The position numbers and the translations under genes were made by a program. Below are positions 1 through 8,411 of a stretch of 64,000 nucleotides of DNA, piece by piece. The stretch's first letter is position 1. The number at the start of each line of letters is the position of its first letter. The notes beneath the pieces are model-generated. The model searched no databases, had not been told where the DNA came from, and saw only the letters and a program-made list of their open reading frames with translations. Location: positions 81,167 to 145,166 of the forward strand of contig NZ_MRCE01000001.1 of NCBI RefSeq assembly GCF_001904725.1, in the 5' to 3' direction. Origin of the DNA: Phormidium ambiguum IAM M-71 (GTDB taxonomy: Bacteria > Cyanobacteriota > Cyanobacteriia > Cyanobacteriales > Aerosakkonemataceae).

Positions 1-152
1 TCCGTGCGCTGTGTTACTTAGCTGATGAATGTGGCGAGGATGTGTCCCATTACTGTTAATTAGATTGGCTAAATACGATTCAAGTCAGGATGCGACTAGC
101 TAAGTCCATTAAATCTAAAATCTCTGCTGGCATACAACTTCATGCTGAATAA
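1..152 (+). pseudogene. possible 3' remnant of an unidentified gene
   Basis: Reading from position 3 gives 18 sense codons (RALCYLADECGEDVSHYC) ending at TAA 57-59. The same frame then stays open for 30 more codons to TAA 150-152. Two adjacent open stretches in one frame, the first cut by the window edge, could be the tail of a gene, or a decayed gene with an internal stop. I do not recognise the family. The length is short enough for chance, so this is only a flag. Confidence 0.15.
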
Positions 153-377
153 TTTAGTTTCACTGTTAGTGTCTCTGCTTTTCCTTAGCTTCACAATAAG
201 AGTAGAAAAACGCAATTAAGCTTTTTAATCGATCTGACTTAGCAGTAAGAGAAATTGATTCTGTGTTGGGAATTAGCGATCGCTAATATCGTTGCTTAAC
301 TGAAACAGTTATTAACCAAACTGAGGCATAAAAAGTAAGTAACCATCGATATTTGATGACTTGATGTTTGATTTATT

Positions 378-403
378 CCGCCCGATCGAAGGCGGTTTTT
401 TTT
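378..403 (+). terminator. Rho-independent terminator
   Basis: The stem CCGCC/GGCGG (378-382 and 391-395) closes an eight-base loop and is followed by eight T residues (396-403). This is a textbook intrinsic terminator for rightward transcription. No recognisable gene lies just upstream, so it may end a transcript from left of the window or an unannotated small RNA. Confidence 0.75.
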
Positions 404-880
404 GCATAAGTTAATATAACTTGAGAGTATACACTCTAATCAAAATGAAGTTTCCTTGCACCTACTTGATCTCTGAAATAAGGGTTGATAATCTAACAAT
501 AGAAGCAAGAAAAGCTTCCCTGGCAGATCAAACAGCCCAGTGTCAAGTTAGTAAAGTAAAGAAAGAGGAAAAAAGAGCTGTTTAATTCACGTCTGTCTCG
601 TCCAAACTCAACACCCAACCGGAACATTGATATTTCCTAAGCTGGTTAATTGAGAGCAATGCAGTTAGCTTGTTAGCCGAGATAATCGGAAAACTTTTAA
701 AGCAATGCAACTCTAAATAGTATTACCAATTACAGGAAATCCCTCGACTAGTAAGGCTTGGGTGTTGCTGTTTTAAGAAAGTTTTTCAAACATTACTAGT
801 ACGAAAGTGCAGCAAAGTAGCCGGAAAAAGCTTAAAATGTAAGCTCTAAGAACTTTGTTATTTGAATAAATTTAGGTATT
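404..880. other. gene-free spacer
   Basis: I see no convincing reading frame, tRNA or known RNA motif between the terminator and the gene at 881. A short palindrome (AGAGT/ACTCT, 424-437) is the only local structure I could pick out. The final 100 bases are AT-rich and probably hold the promoter of the next gene. Confidence 0.4.
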
Positions 881-1654
881 ATGGCGATTATTGCACTGAG
901 AGCCTGGTATCTCCAGAAGTATGAGCCACTGAAAGAACTGGAGAAACGTCCCCACGATTTGCGCCTCAGTAAGAATAGTTTGTTAAAGTCAGGGTTGCGG
1001 GCAGATTTTTTGGAAGATAGCCAAGAAGTTAAGCGATCGCCTTGGTTTGAAAGATATTTAGACGGAGAAACTGTAGAATTTTATATTGAAGGTAGTGGCG
1101 GTTATGCCATTGCCAATATTGATTTGTGTAGTCATGAAATCTATTTCACCAAACAATCGGTGATGGCTGATTTAGAGCCGACGATTTTTTTGTGTTATCA
1201 GAAAGAGTATGCTTCAGCGAGTGAAGCTTTGCGAGAAGCATTGCAAAAAAGCTTAGAAAAGTTGAATGAACGATCGCGTTTAACCTTAAAACTGCTAGAG
1301 TCACAACGTCCCACTGATAGCCCGCTGCGGTTGAGTGAGATGATAATGCGGAAAATCCGCAAAAGCTTGCTGTTTATTGCTGATAGTACAGCGATCGCTC
1401 GTTTGGAAGGTGAAGAAACACCAGCGCAACTAATTCCCAGTCCCAAAGTTTGCTTAGAACTCGGTTATGCGTTACAAAGCAAGCGTAGCGAACAAATTTT
1501 GTTAGTGCATCAGGAAAGACCGGAAATGAAGGGACAATTTCCCTTTGACTTGCCAAAATACCAAAGATTACCGTTTAAAGATGCTGGGGAATTAGAGGAA
1601 ATGCTGCCAAGTGCGATCGAAGCCCAACTAGGGCGTTATAATCTATTTTCTTAA
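881..1654 (+). CDS. conserved protein with C-terminal TIR-like nucleotide-binding domain
   Basis: This soluble protein of 257 residues has no signal peptide or membrane segment. The N-terminal ~150 residues are unrecognised. The C-terminal ~95 residues resemble the TIR-like/nucleoside-deoxyribosyltransferase fold: hydrophobic strand LLFIADS (163-169), then SPKVCLELGYAL (187-198) matching the family pattern NPNVxxELGYA with the presumed catalytic Glu193, then ILLVH and PFDL (221-224). Members of that fold cleave NAD or nucleotides in stress and defence signalling. Activity here is inferred from the motif only. The gene stands alone behind a long spacer, with no defence gene beside it. Confidence 0.55.
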   Translation: MAIIALRAWYLQKYEPLKELEKRPHDLRLSKNSLLKSGLRADFLEDSQEVKRSPWFERYLDGETVEFYIEGSGGYAIANIDLCSHEIYFTKQSVMADLEPTIFLCYQKEYASASEALREALQKSLEKLNERSRLTLKLLESQRPTDSPLRLSEMIMRKIRKSLLFIADSTAIARLEGEETPAQLIPSPKVCLELGYALQSKRSEQILLVHQERPEMKGQFPFDLPKYQRLPFKDAGELEEMLPSAIEAQLGRYNLFS

Positions 1655-1872
1655 AGGTCTTAGATTGGGGGATTGGGGAATTATGACAAATTTGGCGACT
1701 AACCGAAGTTGAGAAAAACTAGGGGAAAAATTTTCTCTTCATTCCTTTGCTCTGTTTCCTTCCCTCACTACATTTCCCTCTTGCTAACCAGTCATTCCCA
1801 AAAATTTTGTCAGATCTTTAAGCAACTTTTGTCCATAATATGTTCTCATACAGTAGAGAATAGTTTTCTATT

Positions 1873-2127
1873 ATGCCCAGAACTCCTTCTGAATATGCAG
1901 TACACCTATTAATCGAAGGTGGTCACAGGGAAGAGGTGCGTTTCCCGACAATTCAAGACTTTCAAAAGTGGTACAGCGGGGAACTGGTGCCAAAATCTGC
2001 CTCCCAAGACTTTATTAACGTCCCAATTAAAAACATTCAGGGAGAATACATGGTGGTACGACCAGCCCGCGTGCTGGCAATTAGAGTAGAACCGATTTTC
2101 ACATCCAGTATTGACCGAGAAGCTTGA
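1873..2127 (+). CDS. conserved hypothetical protein, 84 aa
   Basis: This small soluble protein shows no signal peptide or membrane segment. Its composition suggests an alpha/beta fold: strands around HLLIEGG and VEPIF, and a helix around IQDFQKWYSGEL. It ends three bases before the mltA start codon, so the two are almost certainly cotranscribed. I recognise the sequence type as a short cyanobacterial hypothetical but can give no function. The ATG at 1873 is the first in frame. A longer overlapping frame at 1709-1912 lacks coding character and was left out. Confidence 0.65.
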   Translation: MPRTPSEYAVHLLIEGGHREEVRFPTIQDFQKWYSGELVPKSASQDFINVPIKNIQGEYMVVRPARVLAIRVEPIFTSSIDREA

Positions 2128-2130
2128 TTA

Positions 2131-3306
2131 ATGATTAATACGCTAGGTTCGTTCGCCCTTAGTTTGGGCATTGTATTTGCTCAAATCCCAACTCCGACAA
2201 CACCTATTCCTGACGCAAGCGTGCCATTGCGACCAATTACGGAAGCAGAGGAGCAACAGTTAGGTTTGGACGATCGCATCTGGGGTAGTGCTGGACAAAG
2301 GGGAGATAAACAGGCTTTGTTGAACTCGATTGACAATAGCCTGAGATATTTACGAACACCAAGAGCAGCGGAAGCTTACGCCAAGTATCCCGTACCGGGA
2401 ATTACATTGGAGCGGGTACGCCGCAGTTTGGTAAGGTTTCGTCAAATAGTAGTGAACTCCCGTTCCGCAGCACAATTACAAGCGGCAGTACGGAGAGAGT
2501 TTGTCTTCTATCAATCTGTTGGTCACGATCGACAAGGAACGGTGACATTTACAGGCTATTATGAGCCGATTTATCGGGCTAGTCTGACACCAAATGCAAC
2601 TTACCGTTATCCGATTTATCGTCGTCCACCTGATTTCGAGAATTGGCAAACTCCTCACCCAACTAGATTGGAACTGGAAGGCAAGGACGGTTTACAGGGT
2701 GCAAAAGGGCCACTCAAAGGATTAGAACTAGCTTGGTTGAGCGATCGCTTTGAAGCGTTCTTAATTCATATTCAAGGTTCTGCTCGTCTGCGATTACCCG
2801 ATGGCAGAATCATGAGTGTGAATTATGCAGGGAAAACCGATCATCCTTACATCAGTGTGGGTCGAGAACTGGCTAAAGATGGCAAATTACCCCTGGCTGG
2901 GTTATCTATGCCCGTGATGATCGATTATTTTCGCCGTCATCCCCAAGAATTGAGCGTTTATCTACCGCGTTATAACCCGTTTATTTTTTTCCGGGATAGT
3001 GGTGGTGCGCCAGCAATGGGTTTTACAAATGTACCTGTGACGGCAGAAAGGTCGATCGCTACCGACAAGGATTTAATGCCCCCCGGTGCTTTAGCTTTTA
3101 TTCGTGTACCCTTACCTTTCCCCAATGGCAGAGGTAATATGGCATTTCGTCGCGTCAACCGCTTTGTCTTGGATCAAGATGCCGGAAGTGCGATTAAAGG
3201 CGCGGGTAGGGTAGATGTATTTATGGGCACTGGTCAGTTGGCTGGCGATCGAGCAGGCGTAATGAAGAGTAACGGGCAACTTTATTATTTGTTGCTCAAA
3301 GAGTAA
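2131..3306 (+). CDS. mltA: membrane-bound lytic murein transglycosylase A (MltA family)
   Basis: MltA cleaves the MurNAc-GlcNAc bond of peptidoglycan to form 1,6-anhydro-muramyl ends and acts in the periplasm. The first ~18 residues form a hydrophobic export signal. The MltA barrel domain shows TGYYEP (141-146) and FLIHIQGSARL (around 210-220). The C-terminal 3D domain shows LDQDAGSAIKGAGRVDVFMG (347-366), with Asp350 at the position of the catalytic aspartate of the family. There is no obvious lipobox, unlike E. coli MltA. Length (391 aa) is normal for the family. It follows the 84-aa gene by three bases, probably as one operon. Confidence 0.9.
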   Translation: MINTLGSFALSLGIVFAQIPTPTTPIPDASVPLRPITEAEEQQLGLDDRIWGSAGQRGDKQALLNSIDNSLRYLRTPRAAEAYAKYPVPGITLERVRRSLVRFRQIVVNSRSAAQLQAAVRREFVFYQSVGHDRQGTVTFTGYYEPIYRASLTPNATYRYPIYRRPPDFENWQTPHPTRLELEGKDGLQGAKGPLKGLELAWLSDRFEAFLIHIQGSARLRLPDGRIMSVNYAGKTDHPYISVGRELAKDGKLPLAGLSMPVMIDYFRRHPQELSVYLPRYNPFIFFRDSGGAPAMGFTNVPVTAERSIATDKDLMPPGALAFIRVPLPFPNGRGNMAFRRVNRFVLDQDAGSAIKGAGRVDVFMGTGQLAGDRAGVMKSNGQLYYLLLKE

Positions 3307-3309
3307 GAG

Positions 3310-3358
3310 GAAGGCAGAAGGCAGAAGGCAGAAGGCAGAAGGCAGAAGGCAGAAGGTA
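3310..3358 (+). repeat. heptamer tandem repeat (GAAGGCA)7
   Basis: Six perfect GAAGGCA units and one variant (GAAGGTA) start four bases after the mltA stop. The same heptamer array occurs at 29866-29957, again immediately after a stop codon (phoU) and again ending in GAAGGTAAAAATT. This is a short tandemly repeated repetitive sequence of the kind known from filamentous cyanobacteria. Confidence 0.9.
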
Positions 3359-3373
3359 AAAATTCTCTTTGCC

Positions 3374-3395
3374 CCCCTGCTCCCCTGCTCCCCTG
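3374..3395 (+). repeat. CCCCTGCT octamer repeat
   Basis: Two perfect CCCCTGCT units (3374-3381, 3382-3389) and a partial third follow the heptamer array. The same octamer is expanded inside the kinase gene at 40155-40255 and appears singly near 16520. Confidence 0.75.
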
Positions 3396-3442
3396 TCCCT
3401 CTGCTGCCTAAGCTTCATTTTCAATACATCAAGGGGAGTGTA

Positions 3443-4201
3443 ATGCCAACGGTAGAGGAGAATTACCAAACTTGGAATCAGACTTATGATTGGTCTGAGG
3501 GTGGGGCGGAATGGTCGAGAAATTGGGGTAATATTCCCATTCAGTGGTATGCAGTGTTAATGCCGAGGATTTATCCATTTGTCCCAGCGGCACGAATTTT
3601 AGAAATTGCCCCTGGTGCGGGACGGTGGACAGAGTTTTTGAAGGATTTGTGTGAGGAATTGATTTTAGTCGATTTATCAGACAAATGTATTCAAATTTGC
3701 CAAGAAAAGTTTCAGAAATACAAGCACATTCGCTATTTTGTCAATGATGGTTCTTCTTTAGCAATGATTGCGGATAATTCTATTGATTTTGCTTTTAGCT
3801 TTGATTCTTTAGTTCATGTTGATCAACCAACCTTAGCTACCTATCTACAACAACTTGCAGTTAAGTTAACAGAAACTGGATTCGGTTGGATTCATCATTC
3901 TAATTTAGGGGAGTACTCAAATCTCCAACCAGACGAATTTACTGGCTGGCGTTCACAGGATGTTAGTGCTGAAAGTTTTCGGAGGGCGGCGGAAGATGCA
4001 GGTTTGAAAACGATCGCTCAAGAGATTTTTACTTGGCGCAGTGAAAAATTTAGTGATTGCATTTCTGTTTTTACTTCTGCGCGATCGTCTCATGCTTATA
4101 CTTACAAAATGACTCGTAATCCTGATTTTGCTGCCCAACGTACTTATCTCAAACAACTGGCAGATATTTACGGAGCATTGCATAATGAAAAAATAGACTA
4201 A
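3443..4201 (+). CDS. class I SAM-dependent methyltransferase
   Basis: The 252-aa cytosolic protein has the Rossmann methyltransferase pattern. Motif I is LEIAPGAGRWTEFL, followed by an acidic strand end LILVDLS, and a post-I segment DFAFSFDSLVHVDQ. Substrate cannot be read from the sequence. The context (a simple SAM methyltransferase with a WNQTYDW-type N-terminus) is compatible with a small-molecule or sugar methyltransferase. A good Shine-Dalgarno (AGGGGAG, around 3432) precedes the ATG. It sits alone between mltA and the antiporter. Confidence 0.8.
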   Translation: MPTVEENYQTWNQTYDWSEGGAEWSRNWGNIPIQWYAVLMPRIYPFVPAARILEIAPGAGRWTEFLKDLCEELILVDLSDKCIQICQEKFQKYKHIRYFVNDGSSLAMIADNSIDFAFSFDSLVHVDQPTLATYLQQLAVKLTETGFGWIHHSNLGEYSNLQPDEFTGWRSQDVSAESFRRAAEDAGLKTIAQEIFTWRSEKFSDCISVFTSARSSHAYTYKMTRNPDFAAQRTYLKQLADIYGALHNEKID

Positions 4202-4427
4202 GCAGGTAGTAAAATAAGAAAGCTTTAAATCTATTTTGCTTTTAAGAAGAATCAACAATCTTCTTCTAGCTTTGAGAAACCTCTGTCCTCAGCCTTTCTG
4301 CGGTGATTTTATTCCTATTAATCAGGATCGCTCAACCGATCGGTTACTCCCCTAATACCCGCAAAGCTTTTGTGCATTAAAAATGAGGCACTTTTATCTG
4401 AAGTTTTAGCCTGCAACAAGAAGACTT

Positions 4428-6356
4428 ATGGAAGGATCGTTTGAAATCACCCTGTTGATGGTCATTACTATCATCGCAGGCATCAGCGCTCAGGTGATCG
4501 CGGAATTTTTGAAAGTTCCTAGCATCGTCTTCTTGCTGCTGTTTGGTATTGTGTTAGGCCCTGATGGATTGGGTGTTTTACATCCAAACTTACTCGGTAC
4601 TGGTTTAGAAGTAATGGTAGCGCTCTCGGTAGCCGTAATTCTGTTTGAAGGGGGGTTAAACCTGGAATTACGGGAACTGGGAAGGGTTTCTGGTAGTTTG
4701 CGGAATTTGGTGACGTTGGGAACGCTAATTACTTTAATTGGCGGTGGAATGGCGGCGCATTGGTTGGGTGAGTTTCCTTGGTCGATCGCATTCCTGTATG
4801 CTTCTTTGGTAGTAGTAACTGGGCCAACTGTGGTTAGTCCATTGCTCAAACAGGTAAAAGTCGATCGGCAAGTTGCCACTCTCCTCGAAGGAGAAGGGGT
4901 TTTAATCGACCCCGTAGGCGCAATTTTGGCAGTGGTGGTTTTAGATACTATTCTTAACCCAAATGCTAACCCGCTTTTAGCTTTCAGCGGTTTATTCTTG
5001 CGCTTGGGTATTGGGGGGATTATTGGTGCTGTTGGTGGTTGGTTGCTAGGTTGGATTCTCAAACGTGCTAGTTTTATTTCGGAAGAACTGAAGAATTTAG
5101 TAGTTTTGGCGGGTTTGTGGGGTTTATTTACCCTGGCGCAAACGATCCGCAGCGAGTCAGGATTGATGACTACGGTAGTCGCTGGCATTGTTTTGAGAGC
5201 GTCTTCAGTTCCCGAAGAACGGTTGATTCGACGCTTTAAGGGTCAGTTGACGATCTTAAGCGTTTCGGTGTTGTTTATTTTGTTGTCTGCGGATTTGTCG
5301 ATCGCTAGTTTGTTTGTTTTAGGTTGGGGTAGCGTTTTTACCATTTTGGTATTAATGTTTGTAGTCCGCCCCATTAGTATTGCTATTTGTACCTGGAATA
5401 GTGACTTAAATTTACGCCAAAAACTATTTGTCAGTTGGATTGCACCTAGAGGAATTGTTTCTGCTTCCGTTGCTTCTTTGTTTGCGATTCTATTAACTCA
5501 AAGGGGATTTAATGGAGGAGATTCGATAAAAGCTCTGGTTTTTCTGACAATTATTATGACTGTATTTTTACAAGGTTTAACCGCAGGTTTGATGGCTAAA
5601 CTACTAAAAATTACTTCCACAGAAGCAACTGGTGTCGTTATTGTCGGTTCTCATCCTTTAGGTAGGTTGATTGCGCGAATCTTCCAAGAAAGGGGCGAAT
5701 CAGCAGTTTTGATTGATACCGATCCCGAAGCTTGTAAGTTGGCTGAAAAGGAAAATTTGCCAGTTTTCTTAAGTAGTGCTTTGGATATGGAAGTTTTGGA
5801 AAAAGCTGGCTTAGCTTCAGTGGGAACCTTTATTTCGATGACTAATAATGGGGAAGTAAATTTGGTGTTAGCACAAAGAGCAACTGAAGAGTTTTCCCCA
5901 CCAAGAGTGTTAGCAGTATTTCCCCGCGATCCTCAAGTAACTAGTGATAATAAAAACCACAATAGTAAAATCCAACAAGCTTTTGTGCCGTATTTGCAAA
6001 TTAAAAATTGGAATGAATATCTAAATGATGGGAAGGTAAAGTTAGGAGAAACTGAATTAAAAGAAGAGGGTTTTGCTTTTCAACAAGCACATTTACAAGC
6101 GTTAATTCATTCCGAGGAATTTGTGCCTTTGTTAATGGAAAGAGATGAGCGATTGATGATTGTTCCGGCGGCGGAGGAATGGCAAATTGGCGATCGCATT
6201 ATTTATCTATTACACGATTTGCGTCCAAATTTACTTAAACGTTTATCAGGTGCTAGTCCTTCTTCTCCTTTAACTTTAGAGAAACTACCAAAAGTAGAAG
6301 AAGTACCGATTCCCTATCCAACTATAGAACCATCTTTAGAAAAAGCTAAAGTTTGA
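4428..6356 (+). CDS. CPA1/NhaP-type Na+/H+ antiporter with C-terminal TrkA-N domain
   Basis: Residues 1 to ~390 carry about twelve hydrophobic helices with sequences typical of cation:proton antiporters (VILFEGGLNLEL, VVVTGPTVVSPLL, LLEGEGVLIDPVGAILA, APRGIVSASVASLFA). The acidic DP pair in GVLIDPVGA lies where the ion-binding aspartate is expected. From about residue 400 a Rossmann-type TrkA-N domain (GVVIVGSHPLGRLIARIF, then VLIDTDPEA) suggests gating by NAD(H) or nucleotide. The protein probably exports Na+ across the inner membrane in exchange for protons. Length 642 aa fits antiporters carrying this fused regulatory domain. Confidence 0.88.
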   Translation: MEGSFEITLLMVITIIAGISAQVIAEFLKVPSIVFLLLFGIVLGPDGLGVLHPNLLGTGLEVMVALSVAVILFEGGLNLELRELGRVSGSLRNLVTLGTLITLIGGGMAAHWLGEFPWSIAFLYASLVVVTGPTVVSPLLKQVKVDRQVATLLEGEGVLIDPVGAILAVVVLDTILNPNANPLLAFSGLFLRLGIGGIIGAVGGWLLGWILKRASFISEELKNLVVLAGLWGLFTLAQTIRSESGLMTTVVAGIVLRASSVPEERLIRRFKGQLTILSVSVLFILLSADLSIASLFVLGWGSVFTILVLMFVVRPISIAICTWNSDLNLRQKLFVSWIAPRGIVSASVASLFAILLTQRGFNGGDSIKALVFLTIIMTVFLQGLTAGLMAKLLKITSTEATGVVIVGSHPLGRLIARIFQERGESAVLIDTDPEACKLAEKENLPVFLSSALDMEVLEKAGLASVGTFISMTNNGEVNLVLAQRATEEFSPPRVLAVFPRDPQVTSDNKNHNSKIQQAFVPYLQIKNWNEYLNDGKVKLGETELKEEGFAFQQAHLQALIHSEEFVPLLMERDERLMIVPAAEEWQIGDRIIYLLHDLRPNLLKRLSGASPSSPLTLEKLPKVEEVPIPYPTIEPSLEKAKV

Positions 6357-6491
6357 GTATTCCATTTGTATTTTGTTCTTCGGCTTTATCTATATTTTCG
6401 TCTGGTTGCTCAAACTCATCTAATAAAGGAAAAAAACTTTTCAAACCCGCTTTTTTATCATGACAGGAAAGCATAATTAGCTAATAATTAT

Positions 6492-7193
6492 TTAAATTAA
6501 GTACTTTGCCCAAAGTGGTAAAACTTCAGGAGAACCATACCAAATTCCCGGCGATTTAGGAGAATGCCTAACACCTTCAATAGTAATATTTTCTGCTCCT
6601 TCTAAATGTGCTGCTTCGATTGGTGTAATTCCATCTCCCCAAATTTCACCATTACCACAAGTAATTTGATAACTGTTATAAGCTAACCAACTTCCTTTTT
6701 TTCTCGCTCCAAAAATGGATTTTCCGGCAACACAAACATAACGAATTTGAGGATAAAAAGCGCCGGGATAGTTAAGTTTAACAAAATCTAAATTACGTTT
6801 TGTCCAGCGTTCCAAACTAATATGGGGAGTTCCTAAAGTTATAAGTGTAGCAACATAAGGATGAGCATCCCAAAGGTTCTCGGATTCGGTAACATCGCCA
6901 TGAATAGTGTATGGTTTTTCTCCGATGTAAATGCGGGAAATCCAACCGCCTGCTGAGTGTCCAATTAAGTTAATTTGTGAGACGTTGTGTTGTTTTAGTG
7001 TTTGTTTGACAGTGCGATCGAGGATGCGTAAAATTGGTACCATCGATCGACCTCCTACCGTTGGCAACCAATCTCTTTTTCGCAATGGTACTGTTATTGT
7101 AGGAAAACCAAGCGCTTGTAAGCTTTTTTCTAAGGGGATGTAAGCAGTTGCACCTTCAAGATATCCAGGTAAAATAACAGTAGGTAAGGGCAT
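6492..7193 (-). CDS. alpha/beta hydrolase, lipase-like
   Basis: This 233-aa protein has an alpha/beta-hydrolase nucleophile elbow GHSAGGWISRIY, the N-terminal strand PTVILPGYL with an oxyanion-type loop, and a late histidine in IEGVRHSPKSPG. A Ser-Asp-His triad is therefore plausible. The sequence resembles plant and cyanobacterial triacylglycerol lipase-like proteins acting on lipid esters, but substrate is unknown. No export signal is seen. It is transcribed opposite to its neighbours and sits alone. Confidence 0.75.
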   Translation of the reverse strand: MPLPTVILPGYLEGATAYIPLEKSLQALGFPTITVPLRKRDWLPTVGGRSMVPILRILDRTVKQTLKQHNVSQINLIGHSAGGWISRIYIGEKPYTIHGDVTESENLWDAHPYVATLITLGTPHISLERWTKRNLDFVKLNYPGAFYPQIRYVCVAGKSIFGARKKGSWLAYNSYQITCGNGEIWGDGITPIEAAHLEGAENITIEGVRHSPKSPGIWYGSPEVLPLWAKYLI

Positions 7194-7374
7194 TTTGGTT
7201 CTAGTAGCTTGAAATTAGGTGTTTACCGACTAATCTGTTTGGGAAAATACTTTAACAATAGTCGATCGTTTAATTTATAGTAAAATTTTATGCTTGCTAG
7301 GTCAATTAAATCTTGGTATTTTTACCTATCCTTACGCTGTGATACCAATTAACCAAAGGAATGATAAATATCTG

Positions 7375-7477
7375 GTAGGGGCGGGTTTTATTGAAGATTT
7401 GATGGTAACAGTCTAAGATCTTGGCTAAACCAGGCCCTACAAATTATTTGTATCAACCTTAACGTAAAATGATATTA
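7375..7477 (+). repeat. composite dispersed repeat upstream of cobI
   Basis: The element starts GTAGGGGCGGG (7375) and ends its inverted part with GGCCCTAC (7433-7440). About ten bases on it carries ATCAACCTTAACGTAAAATG (7452-7471). The same two blocks occur in the same order at 23676-23779 upstream of arsC, and a relative of the first block lies at 22434-22500. It looks like a non-coding mobile or REP-like cyanobacterial repeat. Confidence 0.6.
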
Positions 7478-7537
7478 GATGTGCATAATCTGGAAAACCC
7501 TTTGTTACCTTAGAAAAGTCAACAGTTAGTTAAAAAT

Positions 7538-8263
7538 GTGTCAATTATCGTGCAAACAGGCACTCTCTACGGAATTAGTGTAGGTACAGGAGATCCAGAA
7601 TTAATTACTCTCAAAGGGTTGAATTTACTGAAAAATGCACCCGTTGTGGCTTTTCCGGCGGGAATAGGTGGCAAGCAAGGAATAGCACAGCGAATTATTG
7701 CTCAATGGCTACAACCTAATCAAGTGCAGTTAGCTTTGCAATTCCCCTACATACAGGATGAAGCAGTATTAAATTCGGCATGGCAATTAGCGGCACTTCA
7801 GGTGTGGTTATATTTGCAACAAGGAAAAGATGTGGCTTTTGCCTGTGAGGGAGATATTAGTTTTTACAGCACTTTTACTTATTTAGCGGCAACTTTGCAG
7901 CAACAACATCCCGAAGTCAGGGTGCAGACAGTTCCGGGAGTTGCTTCGCCAATGGCAGCAGCGGCAGCGTTGGGATTACCTTTGACTTTACGGGATCAGC
8001 GTTTGGTAGTTTTGCCTGCTCTTTATCGGGTAGAAGAGTTAGAAACTGTTTTAAACTGGGCGGATGTAGTGGTTTTGATGAAGGTGAGTTCGGTTTATCC
8101 GCAAGTTTGGCAAATGTTAGAGCAAAGAGATTTGTTAAAGTCTAGCTACGTGGTGGAACGGGCGACTACAACGGAACAAGTGGTTTATTCGGATTTGCGC
8201 GATCGATCTAACTTGAAATTGCACTATTTTTCTTTGCTGATTGTTAAGGTGACTGGGGACTAG
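7538..8263 (+). CDS. cobI: precorrin-2 C(20)-methyltransferase
   Basis: CobI/CbiL transfers a methyl group from SAM to C-20 of precorrin-2 (or cobalt-factor II) in cobalamin synthesis. The start of the protein shows the corrin methyltransferase signature GTLYGISVGTGDPELITLKG. The middle holds AFACEGDISFYSTFTYL and the VPGVASPMAAAAALGLPL segment that is typical of the C-20 enzyme. Length 241 aa is right for the family. The start used is GTG at 7538. An ATG at 7536 is in another frame. No cobalamin riboswitch was seen upstream; a dispersed repeat occupies the spacer instead. Confidence 0.9.
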   Translation: MSIIVQTGTLYGISVGTGDPELITLKGLNLLKNAPVVAFPAGIGGKQGIAQRIIAQWLQPNQVQLALQFPYIQDEAVLNSAWQLAALQVWLYLQQGKDVAFACEGDISFYSTFTYLAATLQQQHPEVRVQTVPGVASPMAAAAALGLPLTLRDQRLVVLPALYRVEELETVLNWADVVVLMKVSSVYPQVWQMLEQRDLLKSSYVVERATTTEQVVYSDLRDRSNLKLHYFSLLIVKVTGD

Positions 8264-8268
8264 GGATT

Positions 8269-8300
8269 AGGGATGGGAAATTTTCCAATTTCCCATCCCT
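8269..8300 (+). terminator. 13-bp hairpin after cobI
   Basis: AGGGATGGGAAAT (8269-8281) is perfectly repeated in inverted form at 8288-8300 with a six-base loop, six bases after the cobI stop. It lacks a T-tract, so it may be a 3' stabilising or dispersed palindrome rather than a true terminator. Confidence 0.5.
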
Positions 8301-8411
8301 GTGTCTTCCCAAAATAAGCAACTAAGTGTGAGTTCTGTTAGTCTAAACTGTGTGCCGCTAACATGAAATATATTACGAGCGTCAGGATCGATCGCCAAAC
8401 AATTACCTGCT

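Noticed and set aside
1709-1912. Open frame overlapping the 84-aa gene
   Set aside because: Overlaps the better gene at 1873 in another frame, has no family pattern, and its composition reads like spacer.
4490-5188. Long minus-strand open frame inside the antiporter gene
   Set aside because: It is the complement of a clear membrane protein; its Pro/Thr/Lys-rich translation is what antisense of hydrophobic codons gives.
7194-7537. Possible cobalamin riboswitch upstream of cobI
   Set aside because: I could not find the conserved riboswitch core motifs; the spacer is filled by a dispersed repeat.
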